Source of the DNA: Notamacropus eugenii
Taxonomy: Eukaryota > Chordata > Mammalia > Diprotodontia > Macropodidae
DNA: 64,000 bases
Assembly: GCF_028372415.1 (NCBI RefSeq)
Contig: NC_092875.1
Location: 148,138,856-148,202,855, forward strand
Direction: 5' to 3'
How positions within the stretch are numbered: the first letter of the stretch is position 1; the number at the start of each line of letters is the position of its first letter. The notes below the pieces were generated by a model. The model worked only from the letters and a program-made list of their open reading frames with translations, did not search any database and had not been told where the DNA came from. Positions 45,471 through 54,429 of the stretch are shown piece after piece. The position numbers and the translations under genes were made by a program.

Positions 45471-46689
45471 GTAGAGTCTGACAGACGTGGCTCTGGCCAG
45501 GGGAGATTTACCAGGGTTACTTCCGATTAAGGTACAGGAGAACGTGAGTAGCCGTAATCACCAACCACACATCCCCTGCCGGGCTTGAGGACCCATGAAA
45601 ACAAGTGACAATTTAGGTTCATAGCCCGGGCATCTCCCACGACCTTGGGAGGTCTGGAAGTTAGCGTGCTGGATTGGAACTGAAGCTTACAACACAAGAA
45701 TATGTACTTTGGCCTTAAACTATTGGGGCAAGGAGCGTATTATTTAAGACTTGATTAGTGAACTGATTCCCTGCCTACAAAAATGGCTAGTTTTTCCCGC
45801 CAGACGCCTATAATCCAAGACCTTTAAAAAGCTAAAATCTAGTTATTAACTCTCCAGCAGCACAGCTCGTTACACCCACGACGTCGCTTCTCCACCGGCT
45901 CTTAAGAGTTCTAAAAGCTCCCCTTGCTCCTCTCGTCAGAGGACCACGCCATCCCGACCCCCGTTTTTCTGGAACAGGCTCCCGAGCACGGGAAGAGGAG
46001 CCAGGTGTGTGCCGACCCTGGGAGTGGCTCTCCTCAGCCTCCTTCTCAGCCGCAAGTAGGAAATGCTTTTTAAATGAAACTAACGAAATCACTAGGATCT
46101 GGTTTCTCCCCAGCTTCCCCACTAATGGAGAACGAAGGCGCCTCCAAACGCAAATCACTTGGCTCTCGGCCCCTCGGCTGCAGCAACCTCTGCCGCCCCC
46201 TCGCCGCCAGCCCGGCCCAGAGGCTTCCTCCAGGCACCCCCACCCCTCCCAGCCCACCCCACAGAGGCGTGGCTCGGGGCGGTAGGGAGCGGGAGCGGGC
46301 TGGGGCGGGCCGGAGGACGGAGGCGGACCGCCAGGGGCGGACCGACTGGGCCAGCCTGCCAAGCAGGGAGGTGGGGGTGGCGGGGCCCGAACTGGGGAAT
46401 TCCTTCTCCCCACCCACGTGGTCTTCGGCAGACCCGCCGCAGCCGGGTGAATCCACCTCTCCAGTCTAGCCTCACCCCGGCGGCGTCCCCCTGAGACACT
46501 TAGGAGAAAAGGAAGACAGAGAAGGGCCAGAATGAGGGGCAGGGGAAGGCGGAGAGGGTGACACCAAGTCACACGGGGAAACTGCAAGGAGTCCCCCAGG
46601 GTAGAGCCGAGGGAACACGCTGCCCGGGATTGTGTACACGCTCTACTGACACTGGCTTCACGCTGCCGGGCAGCCGCTGATCACGCGTG
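45471..46689. other. upstream flank of KLF10 within the CpG island
   Basis: Composition changes from AT-rich to strongly GC-rich near 45.85 kb. No divergent gene is recognisable on the minus strand, although its open frames are long. Confidence 0.5.
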
Positions 46690-46885
46690 GTCCCCTGAGC
46701 CCATTGGCCGGCGCCTCACACACCTTTGCAGCTGATTGGACCAGCGCAGGCTCCGCCCCCGCCCCCTCCCTCGGCGCTAGGCAGGCTGAGCGGCTACCTG
46801 AATGGGGGGGGTGGACAGACGGCGAGGAGCGCTGGAGCGGCGGGAGCGGCAGCGCGTGTCTCTGGTAGCCCGTCACTAGCCAGCC
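46690..46885 (+). promoter_or_regulatory. KLF10: KLF10 core promoter and 5' UTR
   Basis: Two inverted CCAAT boxes (ATTGG at 46703-46707 and 46735-46739) are followed by overlapping GC boxes (ccgcccccgcccc at 46753-46765). I see no convincing TATA box. This arrangement is typical of a CpG-island promoter with initiation roughly at 46,790-46,850, and it lies 50-200 bases upstream of the start codon. GC boxes of this kind are bound by Sp1 and KLF proteins, so feedback by KLF10 itself is possible. The exact start site cannot be read from sequence. Confidence 0.72.
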
Positions 46886-46921
46886 ATGCTCAACTTCGGG
46901 TCTTCCCTCCAGCAGCCTTCG
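46886..46921 (+). CDS. KLF10: KLF10 coding exon 1
   Basis: This exon encodes the first 12 residues, [12 protein letters not shown], which correspond to human MLNFGASLQQTA. The start codon lies in cagccATGc with G at -3. The exon ends in phase 0 at a strong donor (tcg|gtgagt). It is too short to stand out as an open frame and is recognised by homology and by its place at the centre of the CpG island. Confidence 0.93.
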
Positions 46922-49900
46922 GTGAGTTGTCCCAGTATCTCCCTGCAGCTACCATTTCTCCAGAGGGCCACGACCCCCCGGCTCCCTTACTCCTGGCATG
47001 CCTGAGCAGAGGAGCTGCTGGAGTCCCGGGCGGGGGGCTCGTCTTCTCGCCTCTTGGCTGACCAGACCGAGAGGACGTGGGGGATCGATAAGGGGGTGTC
47101 CGAGGAGAGGAAGGGTCTGGAGAGGCATTGGGATTCTGGGGCAGGTAGCTCTGATGAAGGATGGACGGAAGAAGGGGAGGGGGCTGCAGGGCCAGGACAG
47201 CGGGGAGGGTGGGGGCCGCTGGCTGGTCTGGCACCTGGAGGAGGGGAAGGCGTAGGGGCTGCCCGGTAGGTAACCGAAAAGGCGGGAGGGATGAAAGGAG
47301 AGGAGAGGGGTGCAGGGATGAGAAGAGCGGGAAGGATGGGGACAGAAAGGGTGAGGAGGGGAGGCGGCTGCCCCTGGGGACATTGAGGAAAGGGCGGGTA
47401 GGGAATGGGGAGGGGGGGCCGAGTTACTGATGCAGAGGGTCGAGTACAGGTGCACTGACGGGGGCGGTACGTCTGGGAAGAGAGGGCCCTAAATTTGGGG
47501 CAAATGGGGAGGTGGTACGCAAAGCAGGAGGTGGAGGGCTTTCCGCTTGGGGGGAAGGTTAAGGCTATATACGAGTTAAGTTTGGGGGGTCCTACTGGGG
47601 GCATATGAGGGAGCGGACGGGCAGGGGGCTGTTGCAGGACATTTGGAGCGGAGGACTAGCGGGGGCGGGAGCTGCGTTAAGCGAGGGCTGGAGGGCTCCG
47701 AGCGCGCCCAGTCCGGGAACAGGAGGGAGGACGGGAGCTGCCCTCCGCGGGGGTGCAGACAGGGGCGGGCTACTGCCCCGCAGGGTGTCGGAGCGCGAGA
47801 AAAGGGGTTGTGGGAGGGACGAGAGCGGGGCCGTGGGTGGCAGGGAGACACGCCGCGTGGGGGCCGAGCCCCGCTCAGTCTGGGAGCTGGGACGTCTCTG
47901 GGGGCCGCCCGTCTGGGAAACCGTGTCAGAAGGAGTGGCGGGGGCCGCGCCTCCCGGAAATGGCCGGGGAGGGGGAGCGTCCGTGGAGGGCTGCGAGGTG
48001 GTCTGAGGTCCCGGGGCGGGGGCGGGGAACGCTGGAGGAGGAGGGAGGAGGAGGGGGCGGGGGCGGGGGCGGGCGGAGCCCAGCCCAGCCCGGCCTCTAT
48101 CTGAGCGCAGCCAGGCTGGGCGTGGGGGCCTCGGGGTCAGCGCTCGGGCCGGGGGGCGGGGCTGAGGCGCGCCGGGTCCCCCCGGACCGGCGGCTGAGGA
48201 GAGGCGGGGGGAGGGTTTCCGCGGCGGTGGCGGCTCCGGCCCCTCCCGGCCGCCCAGGCTGGAGGGGGCTGGGGGAAGGGAGTGGAGCCTCTCCTCGTCC
48301 CCGGGTGACCCAGCCCTTGCCTGTTGGGGCGGGGAGGGAGGCCCAGCCCCTCTGTCGGTTCCTAAGGGAACCGCGGCTGGCTGGAGGCAAGAAGAGGCGG
48401 GGGAGTCTCCTTCCCCCTAGGCGGGGGGGGGGGGGGGAGGAGGGTGCGGCGCGGTCCCCTCCCCCCTCCACCCCCAGTCCTCCGGCGCGGACTGCTGGGA
48501 GGTTGGCGGCTGCCTCCTGTCCCCTCCTCCCTCTCCCGCCCTGACGCGGGGGCGGGTTGGGCCCTGCGGTCTCGGGAAGTAGGTGAAAGGTGAACGCGCG
48601 GCAATTCCCAGTTCACGTTTCCTGCCAGCCCGGGAGCAGCCGGTGATCACGCTTTGTTCACATGCCTCCAGCCCCAACCCCCTCCTCGTATCGCTCCCGC
48701 CCCCTTCTTGGAGCTAGCCAATCCCGATCCACGCCGCCGGTCCGGACGGGCCAATGGCAGAGGAGGGATGCGGGTACGTGCGAGCAGTGAGGAATGTCCC
48801 GCCCTGAATCGCCCTGGAGCCTTTTTGAGGTTAGGGCGGCCCCCTCTGGTTGTTCTCGCCCGAGAGGATCTCCCCCGCTGTCTGCCAGCCCCCCCTTCGT
48901 TCTCCTCCCTCTGTCTGCCTCCCCTGCTTCCCCTTCCTGCCCCGCTCCCTTTCCTCCCCCTCCCTGTTCCTGTTCTCTCCCGGCCAGCTTTGGAGTTCCT
49001 GCCTCTGAAGCGGGTCTACCCGATGCTTGTCCTGACTTGGAGAAGCCTGGGTGGGATGGCACTAGGACCATCCTGTCTTTCAGGGTGGGTTTTTTCTTTT
49101 AAATTATTACTAGTTAAGCTCTTCAATACTGCACTTCAGCTTCGAAGAAATAACTATTTTTTACCACGGAGGGAAAAGTGGTTTTGAGTCCCTTAGGTCC
49201 CCCAACTCGTGCAAGGGAATACAGTATATTAGTATATGGAAAGTATGTATCTACCAACTGGTATTTAAACCCAACCAAACCTGAATAGCTGCGCGAGTTA
49301 ATTAAAATATGAGAGCCAAGCTTTCGGTTATTCAGAGGCTGATTACTCACTTTAGCCAGGCGTTTGGTTTTTATATCTTGTAATGCTTGGTTTTTACTGC
49401 TGGGCCATAAAAGGAAAAGGTTGCAGGTGTGCAAAAAATAAAATAGTCTAACATGAAGCTTAGAGTTTTCTGAACATTACATTTGACCTCCACCACAGAT
49501 AAAAAGAGCAAAAACTTTCGAGATCATCTAGTCTCCAAGATTTTAACAACCTTTTTTTGTGTGTCATGGACGGCCCCTTTCTTAGCATGTTTTTAAATAA
49601 GCATCAAATAAAATTAATAGGAATGCAAAGGGAAAGAATTCTATTGGAATATAATTTTTGAAATTCAAGTTCATGGACCCCAGTGTAAAAACTCCTGATA
49701 TAGTCCAATCTCACCATTTTACATTAGAAAATAAAAGCCCAGAGTGACTTGTTCCAGTAGAGTTTGAGTCAAAATTAGAACCTAGGTCCCCTGAAGCCTC
49801 AGTGCTTGGTTCCAGTTATATCTCACTGCTTTTATAAGAAAAAGATAGGGTAATTTTTTTTCTCTGAGAAATTCATACTGCACAAAAGAGCTCACAGAAT

Positions 49901-52270
49901 TTTTGCAGTCTTACAAATATCTTTTTACAAAAGGGGAACTTAATATATCATGCACACACCCTAAACTATCTTGTCCAAAGCTATTTAGCGTGTCATTTGG
50001 TTTCAGATCCACCTCTCTTGATTTACATGTAGTTAACACAAATGCAAATTTTATTTCTTGACCATTATATTAGTTAACATTTAGGCTTAAAACCTAAAAG
50101 GTTTTTTTGTTGCTACTAACACGAGTTTTCAGTCTCCTGAAGAACAGCCACTTTATTTTTGTCTTGTCTGTCATAATATGGAGGGAAAGAAAAAATAACT
50201 TTATTTTTTAATATCAAGTGGTGTTCGGGTAACTCAGGTGTTTTTTTCCTAAGTTATACTATAATTTAATTTACCATTTAATTGTTAAAAGATAGTGATA
50301 ATTTCTGATTTTGTCTTTTTGTAGGCCGAAAGAATAGAAATGATTTTTGAAAAACCAAGAGAAGGTAGATGTTCCTGGAACAATACTACAGAGAAAAGTG
50401 ATTATGAAGCTGTAGAAGCACTCATGTCCATGAGCTGCAGTTGGAAGTCTGATTTCAAGAAATACACTGAAATTAGACCAATCACACCAGCATCTGATGT
50501 GTCTGAAGAAACCGAAGAGGGCTTGCTACCTGGTACTGCCGATTTCCATACAGTACCAGCATTTGTAAGTTACTTTTTTTAACTTTAATGCCTTTGGCTG
50601 AATTTTCATGGCACTGTTAACAATTAATCGTACTCTGAGATTTTTCTTGGTAACATTTATATTTTCCTTTTCTCTTTAGTGTTTGACTCCACCCTACAGT
50701 CCATCTGACTTTGAAGCCTCCCAAATACCCAATTCAGTGGTGCCAGCGCCATCTGCTGGGCACTTCAAATCATTTGCTGACTCTTCAAAGCCTCACAGTG
50801 CAGCCGATTTTAAAGAGAATGATAAGGGCCAATTAACGGCACCAAGACCTTTGAAAGCTCAGGCCACAAGTGTAATTCGTCATACAGCTGATGCTCAATT
50901 GTGCAATCACACAACTTGCCCCGTGAAAGCAGCCAGTATGCTAAAATATCAGGACAACGTTTTTAAAAGAAGAGCTCATCTGAGTGTGGAGACAAGGAAA
51001 AATGTACCCTGTGCAGCTGTGTCACCAAACAGATCCAAATGTGAAAGCAACACGGTAACCCACGTGGAAGAAAAAGCAGGGGCTGCTTTTAATGACTTTT
51101 CAGTGCCTTCTTCAGAGACAGTCATCTGTAACCCTCAGCTACTTCCCACGTCCCCAAAACAAAAGTCAGTGTTGGTCTCTCCCCGGGCTGCATCAGCCAG
51201 TGGAGTTCCACCCGTGCCAGTCATTTGCCAGATGGTTCCACAGATGGTCCCCCTCCCTACAAACAACCCTGTTGTAACAGCAGTTGTCCCCAACACTCCA
51301 CCTAGTCAACAGCCAGCCCTTTGCCAGCCTGTTGTGTTCATGGGAACGCAAGTCCCTAAAGGTGCTGTCATGTTTGTCGTGCCACAGTCTGTGGTCCAGA
51401 ACCCCAAAACTCCAGTGATGAGTCCAAATGGCACCAGACTATCTCCCATTGCTCCTGCTCCAGGTTTTGCCCCTTCTACAACAAAAGTTACAGCACAGAT
51501 TGACTCGTTGAGAATAAGAAGTCACATTTGCAGTCATCCAGGATGTGGAAAGACTTATTTTAAAAGTTCTCACTTAAAAGCCCACATGAGAACACATACA
51601 GGTATTGATTGTTTTGTGTGTTTAGATAAAGATTTTTAGTTATGGTACTATTGACTGTTGGCAGGGACATTTCTAGCCATATTGTAAGCATAGCAAGAGT
51701 CTACAGAAAATTTTACCTTTGAACTATAAGCATTATTTGAAAAACTGATCTCTTAGCCTGGGGCCACTTAATTGTGTAAGCAGCAGCTAGCAGTTTTACA
51801 TGACAGATGTGATATGATTAGATAATCCAGAAGCTCAGAATGAGTAACGTTATCGATAACATTCCTTTTTGAGAGGCTTAAAAAGCATCTAACCTTGTTT
51901 TCACAGAATATTTTACGCCAGCAGATTTAATAGATAATATGAGAAAATACATAGACTACATTAACTCACTGCTCCAGTTTTTGATTATGATTTGTCTGTT
52001 TTTGTTCCAGGAGAAAAGCCTTTTAGCTGTAGCTGGAAAGGTTGTGAGAGGAAGTTTGCCCGTTCAGATGAACTCTCTCGACATCGCAGAACACACACAG
52101 GCGAGAAGAAGTTTGCCTGTCCAATGTGTGATCGGCGGTTTATGAGGAGTGACCATTTGACCAAACATGCCCGTCGCCATTTGTCAGCTAAGAAACTCCC
52201 GAACTGGCAGATGGAAGTGAGCAAACTAAATGACATTGCTTCCCCTCCAACACCTGCTACCACACAATGA
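46886..52270 (+). CDS. KLF10: KLF10 (TIEG1), Krueppel-like zinc-finger transcription factor, four coding exons
   Basis: Joining 46886-46921, 50325-50564, 50680-51601 and 52011-52270 gives 485 codons and a TGA stop; human KLF10 has about 480. Every intron has GT-AG ends and the reading phase is kept. Residues about 40-50 ([11 protein letters not shown]) form the helical SIN3-interaction motif known as repression domain R1 in TIEG proteins. Residues 94-106 ([10 protein letters not shown]) and a proline-rich stretch before the fingers match the R2/R3 repression regions. Three C2H2 fingers lie at residues 376-398, 406-428 and 436-456, joined by HTGEKPF and HTGEKKF linkers. The C-terminus ends SPPTPATTQ. 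Known family role: a nuclear, TGF-beta-induced repressor that binds GC-rich Sp1-type sites and recruits SIN3/HDAC. KLF11 is the close paralogue, but the N-terminus [10 protein letters not shown] and the spacer text fit KLF10. The start has a good Kozak context (G at -3). No frameshift is seen, so the gene looks functional. Confidence 0.97.
48052..48076 (+). repeat. (GGGGGC)n G-rich repeat in KLF10 intron 1
   Basis: Four to five adjacent runs of 3-5 G separated by single C. This meets the usual G-quadruplex pattern on the coding strand. Confidence 0.85.
48423..48437 (+). repeat. G15 homopolymer in KLF10 intron 1
   Basis: Fifteen consecutive G in the coding strand, followed by more G-rich sequence. 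Confidence 0.95.
48700..48800 (+). promoter_or_regulatory. possible second (internal) KLF10 promoter in intron 1
   Basis: Two CCAAT motifs (48719-48723 and 48751-48755) sit in the 3' edge of the CpG island, about 1.6 kb before exon 2. Mammalian KLF10 is known to use an alternative first exon whose product starts close to the exon 2 sequence. An ATG at 48768 is followed after one codon by a donor-like cgg|gtacgt (GT at 48774). Spliced to exon 2 it would stay in frame and replace the first 12 residues. The ATG is only about 13 bases past the nearer CCAAT box, so that exon may not be the real one. Confidence 0.35.
49490..49835 (-). mobile_element. MIR3-like element in KLF10 intron 1, split by a hAT-type element
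   Basis: The left part (ctttcgagatcatctagtct) and right part (tccaatctcaccattttaca, gcctcagtgcttggttccag) belong to one minus-strand element. The break at about 49,538-49,698 holds a palindromic element. Confidence 0.6.
49538..49698. mobile_element. short palindromic hAT-type element in KLF10 intron 1
   Basis: Ends are near-inverted (caagattttaacaacc against cagtgtaaaaactcctg) around gtgtcatggacggcccc and aagttcatggaccccagt. Related copies lie at about 10,200-10,372 and 60,845-61,052. The transposon class is inferred from the inverted ends. Confidence 0.5.
50325..50564 (+). CDS. KLF10: KLF10 coding exon 2 (SIN3-interaction region)
   Basis: The acceptor is a pyrimidine-rich tract ending ttttgtag|gcc and the donor is ttt|gtaagt. 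The 240 nt encode residues 13-92 in phase 0, starting [15 protein letters not shown]. The exon contains the EAVEALMSM helix (the AA/VXXL-type SIN3 contact) and the [11 protein letters not shown] block conserved in KLF10. It ends ...DFHTVPAF. An internal ATG at 50340 could start a shorter protein if an alternative first exon is used. Confidence 0.96.
50565..50679 (+). other. KLF10: KLF10 intron 2
   Basis: Short 115-base intron with a GTAAGT donor and a ctctttag acceptor. It contains no repeat. Confidence 0.9.
50680..51601 (+). CDS. KLF10: KLF10 coding exon 3 (proline/serine-rich region and zinc finger 1)
   Basis: The acceptor is ctctttag|tgt. The exon begins [14 protein letters not shown] and ends in phase 1 at acag|gtattg. 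It encodes residues 93-399 plus the first base of Gly400. The middle is rich in Pro, Ser and Val, typical of the KLF10/11 repression region. It includes [14 protein letters not shown] and [19 protein letters not shown], which match human KLF10 closely. Zinc finger 1 (C376, C381, H394, H398) is complete here. QMVP is repeated in tandem at 51229-51252, where the human protein as I remember it has a single copy. The frame stays open 38 bases into the intron, which has no significance. Confidence 0.96.
51602..52010 (+). other. KLF10: KLF10 intron 3
   Basis: Intron of 409 bases with a GTATTG donor and a tttgttccag acceptor. It interrupts the linker between zinc fingers 1 and 2, in phase 1. No repeat is recognised. 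Confidence 0.9.
52011..52270 (+). CDS. KLF10: KLF10 coding exon 4 (zinc fingers 2 and 3, C-terminus)
   Basis: The acceptor is tttgttccag|gagaaaag, which completes Gly400 of the HTGEKPF linker. Finger 2 uses C406, C411, H424 and H428, with DNA-contact residues in the ARSDELSRH helix. Finger 3 uses C436, C439, H452 and H456, with the MRSDHLTKH helix. The tail [18 protein letters not shown] is characteristic of KLF10. The stop TGA is at 52268-52270. This is the most conserved part of the window. Confidence 0.97.
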
Positions 52271-53690
52271 AGTAATAGTACCTGAAGACAATATTGGAAC
52301 TAACGTTGGTCACAGCCGCAATCAGCAATGATGTAAAAGTGCTTCCACTCCGGTTCCGGGATGCTTTGGTGCCCACTGGGGGTGGGGCCACAGTGGCTTC
52401 TGGGGCAAAGGCCCACTCTGGGTTAGAGATGACAAGAAGCAAGAGATATAGGCAGAAAGGGGGGCCAGTCACTAACAGAATGGCAGATTTCATTTGCACG
52501 TGAGGAAGAAGAGTCTAATAACTGTGGAAGGTTTTAGATCAGGACAAAACAGGCAGCACAGGTTTTGAATTGGTATGCGTATTTTGTTAGCACATTTGCT
52601 CTTACTTGAGACCAGCTTTCAATGGGATCCTTTTAAAATACTTGGTGGTTGCAAGAGAATATAGACAGGAATGAAACATGGTACTGAAGTAGATGTGATG
52701 TTGGTTTGCATTAATTACTACAAATGTCATCTTTTCTTAGCTGAGTAATTATCTGGTATCTTCGTATCTCTATAGTTAAATGAATGCAGTTGTCAACTAT
52801 TAACTAGCATTGGCAGTTTTCCACAATTGTCCATATTTGGAGTTGAACAAAACGAGCCATTTGTGGCTGGAGAGGACCAACAAAATTGGAATCCTCATAA
52901 ATTTAATTAATTTAGTGTATAGCTCCACTTGTTTTTTGCATTTCAGTCACAAAGTTAAAACATGACTATTTAAGCATCTCATGATGCGTTAAACTTTTAG
53001 TTTGCCTGCAGTTTCCGGTGTAGATTTGAAAATTGTATACCAATGTGTTTTCTATAAACTCTTGAGATACACTGCACTTTGTTGAAAAATATCTGAAGAT
53101 TAAAAAATCTTGCAGTTTTAAGAAGGGACATCAAGAATAAGTTACTCTTTAAAAGATGGTTCTTTATAGGTAAAATATTCTTATATAATAAGGATATAAT
53201 GTGTGCTGTATTGAACTAGAAAGTTAGTGGGGAGGGTTTTTGTTTTTTTTTAATTCACAAAAGGACAATAAAAAAGTCTGTCTGTTCTTAGAATTTTTAG
53301 TAGAGAGGGGAGGTGGGAATGATTAGTATATAACTTTAATTAACAGTATTTCTATTATATCCTGTTGTATCGTGGATGTTATACACAGTAGAGCAAAGTG
53401 AATTGTTTGGCATATACAATGAAATTTTCATTATATTGTTCCTTCACTTAACATTTTTCTATGTATCAGGTTTCGTTTTTAAACATTCAGGTAAAGGCCA
53501 AAAAGCAATATTACCTCTTCAAATTTTTTCTTAATATGCGACTTCAAAACTTGGCCCTATGGGAAACATGATAGAGAAGTTTCGTTGTAATGTCAAAAAC
53601 GTTCTTGTGACTACTTTAAGATTTGCACAATATTTCTTATGTTGTACTTTATATCTTGTTTACAATAAATAATTTCCTTTGCTATACAGA
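52271..53690 (+). other. KLF10: KLF10 3' UTR
   Basis: About 1.4 kb of AT-rich sequence from the stop codon to shortly past the AATAAA at 53664-53669. I see no repeat in it, unlike the sequence on either side of the gene, which suggests constraint. A weaker upstream AATAAA is at 53267. Several ATTTA-type motifs occur, as expected for an immediate-early transcript, but not in a dense cluster. Confidence 0.8.
53664..53669 (+). terminator. KLF10: KLF10 poly(A) signal AATAAA
   Basis: A canonical hexamer sits in tacAATAAAtaattt at the end of the repeat-free 3' UTR. Cleavage is expected about 10-30 bases later. An earlier AATAAA at 53267-53272 could give a shorter transcript. Confidence 0.75.
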
Positions 53691-53949
53691 CTGATTGGTT
53701 TGCTTAAAGCATTTCTCTAAACTGATATCTCCCCACATTCACATTTGGAATTGCATGAATGATATACTGTATCATCTAGTGTGCTTAAGCCACTTTGATT
53801 TAAAAAGGTGTCTCTGTATACTTATGTGAGACTGTGAATATCTAATAGAGTTGGTATTGGGGCAAGATAGAAACTTGTCCAAAGGTAGCAATAAAATGAA
53901 TTCTGAAAACAACAGATACAGTTAATGTATATTTGTTTTGAATATATCT

Positions 53950-54080
53950 ATGACCTTTCAATTCAACAAATACATACTAAGCACTTAAACTCTTATGCTG
54001 GGATTTGGCTACATTCCATGGATATGAAGACTGAAAGCAATCCCTGCCCACAATGCATTTATATTCTACTGACCTTTCTA
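53950..54080 (-). mobile_element. L2-type 3' end, minus strand
   Basis: Text caacaaatacatactaagc, actgaaagcaatccctgcc and atgcatttatattctactg. It lies about 260 bases past the KLF10 poly(A) signal. Confidence 0.45.
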
Positions 54081-54429
54081 TTTTACTCACCTGAAATACA
54101 GCTTTTGGCAAAGTTCTGTTGATTGACATAAAATTGTGGAGTATAACCTCTATCCAAAACAGAATCCTATCCTGATGCGCAAATGTTTAATTATTCTCAC
54201 CTGGTTTGCCTACTGTTGATAGGCAAGTCACATCCTCACCCCCAATTGGACACAGCCCATTTTCGGTCAATTGCAAACCTTTTGCTTCTCTTGATCCTGA
54301 ATCTGCATCTCTTCTACCTATTGTCTCTGATTTTGTCATGTAATTTTGTTATTTAATCTCAACTGGTCACTTGCTACAGCAAGGCAATCCTTTTAATTGA
54401 ATCTTCATAGTGAGAGTGGGAAAAAATAA

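Larger units (their letters stand above)
45850..48800. promoter_or_regulatory. CpG island over KLF10 promoter, exon 1 and proximal intron 1
   Basis: C, G and CpG content rises abruptly at about 45.85 kb and falls again after 48.8 kb, against an AT-rich flank. I recognise no interspersed repeat inside it. It spans about 1 kb upstream of the KLF10 start codon and about 1.9 kb downstream. The long open frames inside it on both strands are a by-product of few stop codons in GC-rich DNA. Such islands are normally unmethylated and mark active promoters. Confidence 0.9.
46922..50324 (+). other. KLF10: KLF10 intron 1
   Basis: Intron of 3,403 bases. The first 1.9 kb is GC-rich island sequence with G-runs and the candidate internal promoter. 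The rest is AT-rich. It contains a MIR-like fragment (about 49,490-49,835) that is itself split by a hAT-type palindromic element. No other coding exon is recognisable. Confidence 0.85.

Noticed and set aside
45832..46587. 251-codon open frame on the minus strand upstream of KLF10 (possible divergent gene)
   Set aside because: It lies in the CpG island, where stop codons are rare. Several frames on both strands are open at once, the product is low-complexity Pro/Arg/Gly, and no domain is recognisable.
46949..47851. Minus-strand Pro/Ser-rich frames antisense to KLF10 intron 1
   Set aside because: Same explanation: translation of the reverse of purine-rich GC sequence. No gene signature.
47605..48544. 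Long plus-strand frames (133-263 codons) in KLF10 intron 1
   Set aside because: Composition-driven Gly/Arg/Ala-rich translations of GC-rich DNA. They overlap each other in different frames and have no homology that I recognise.
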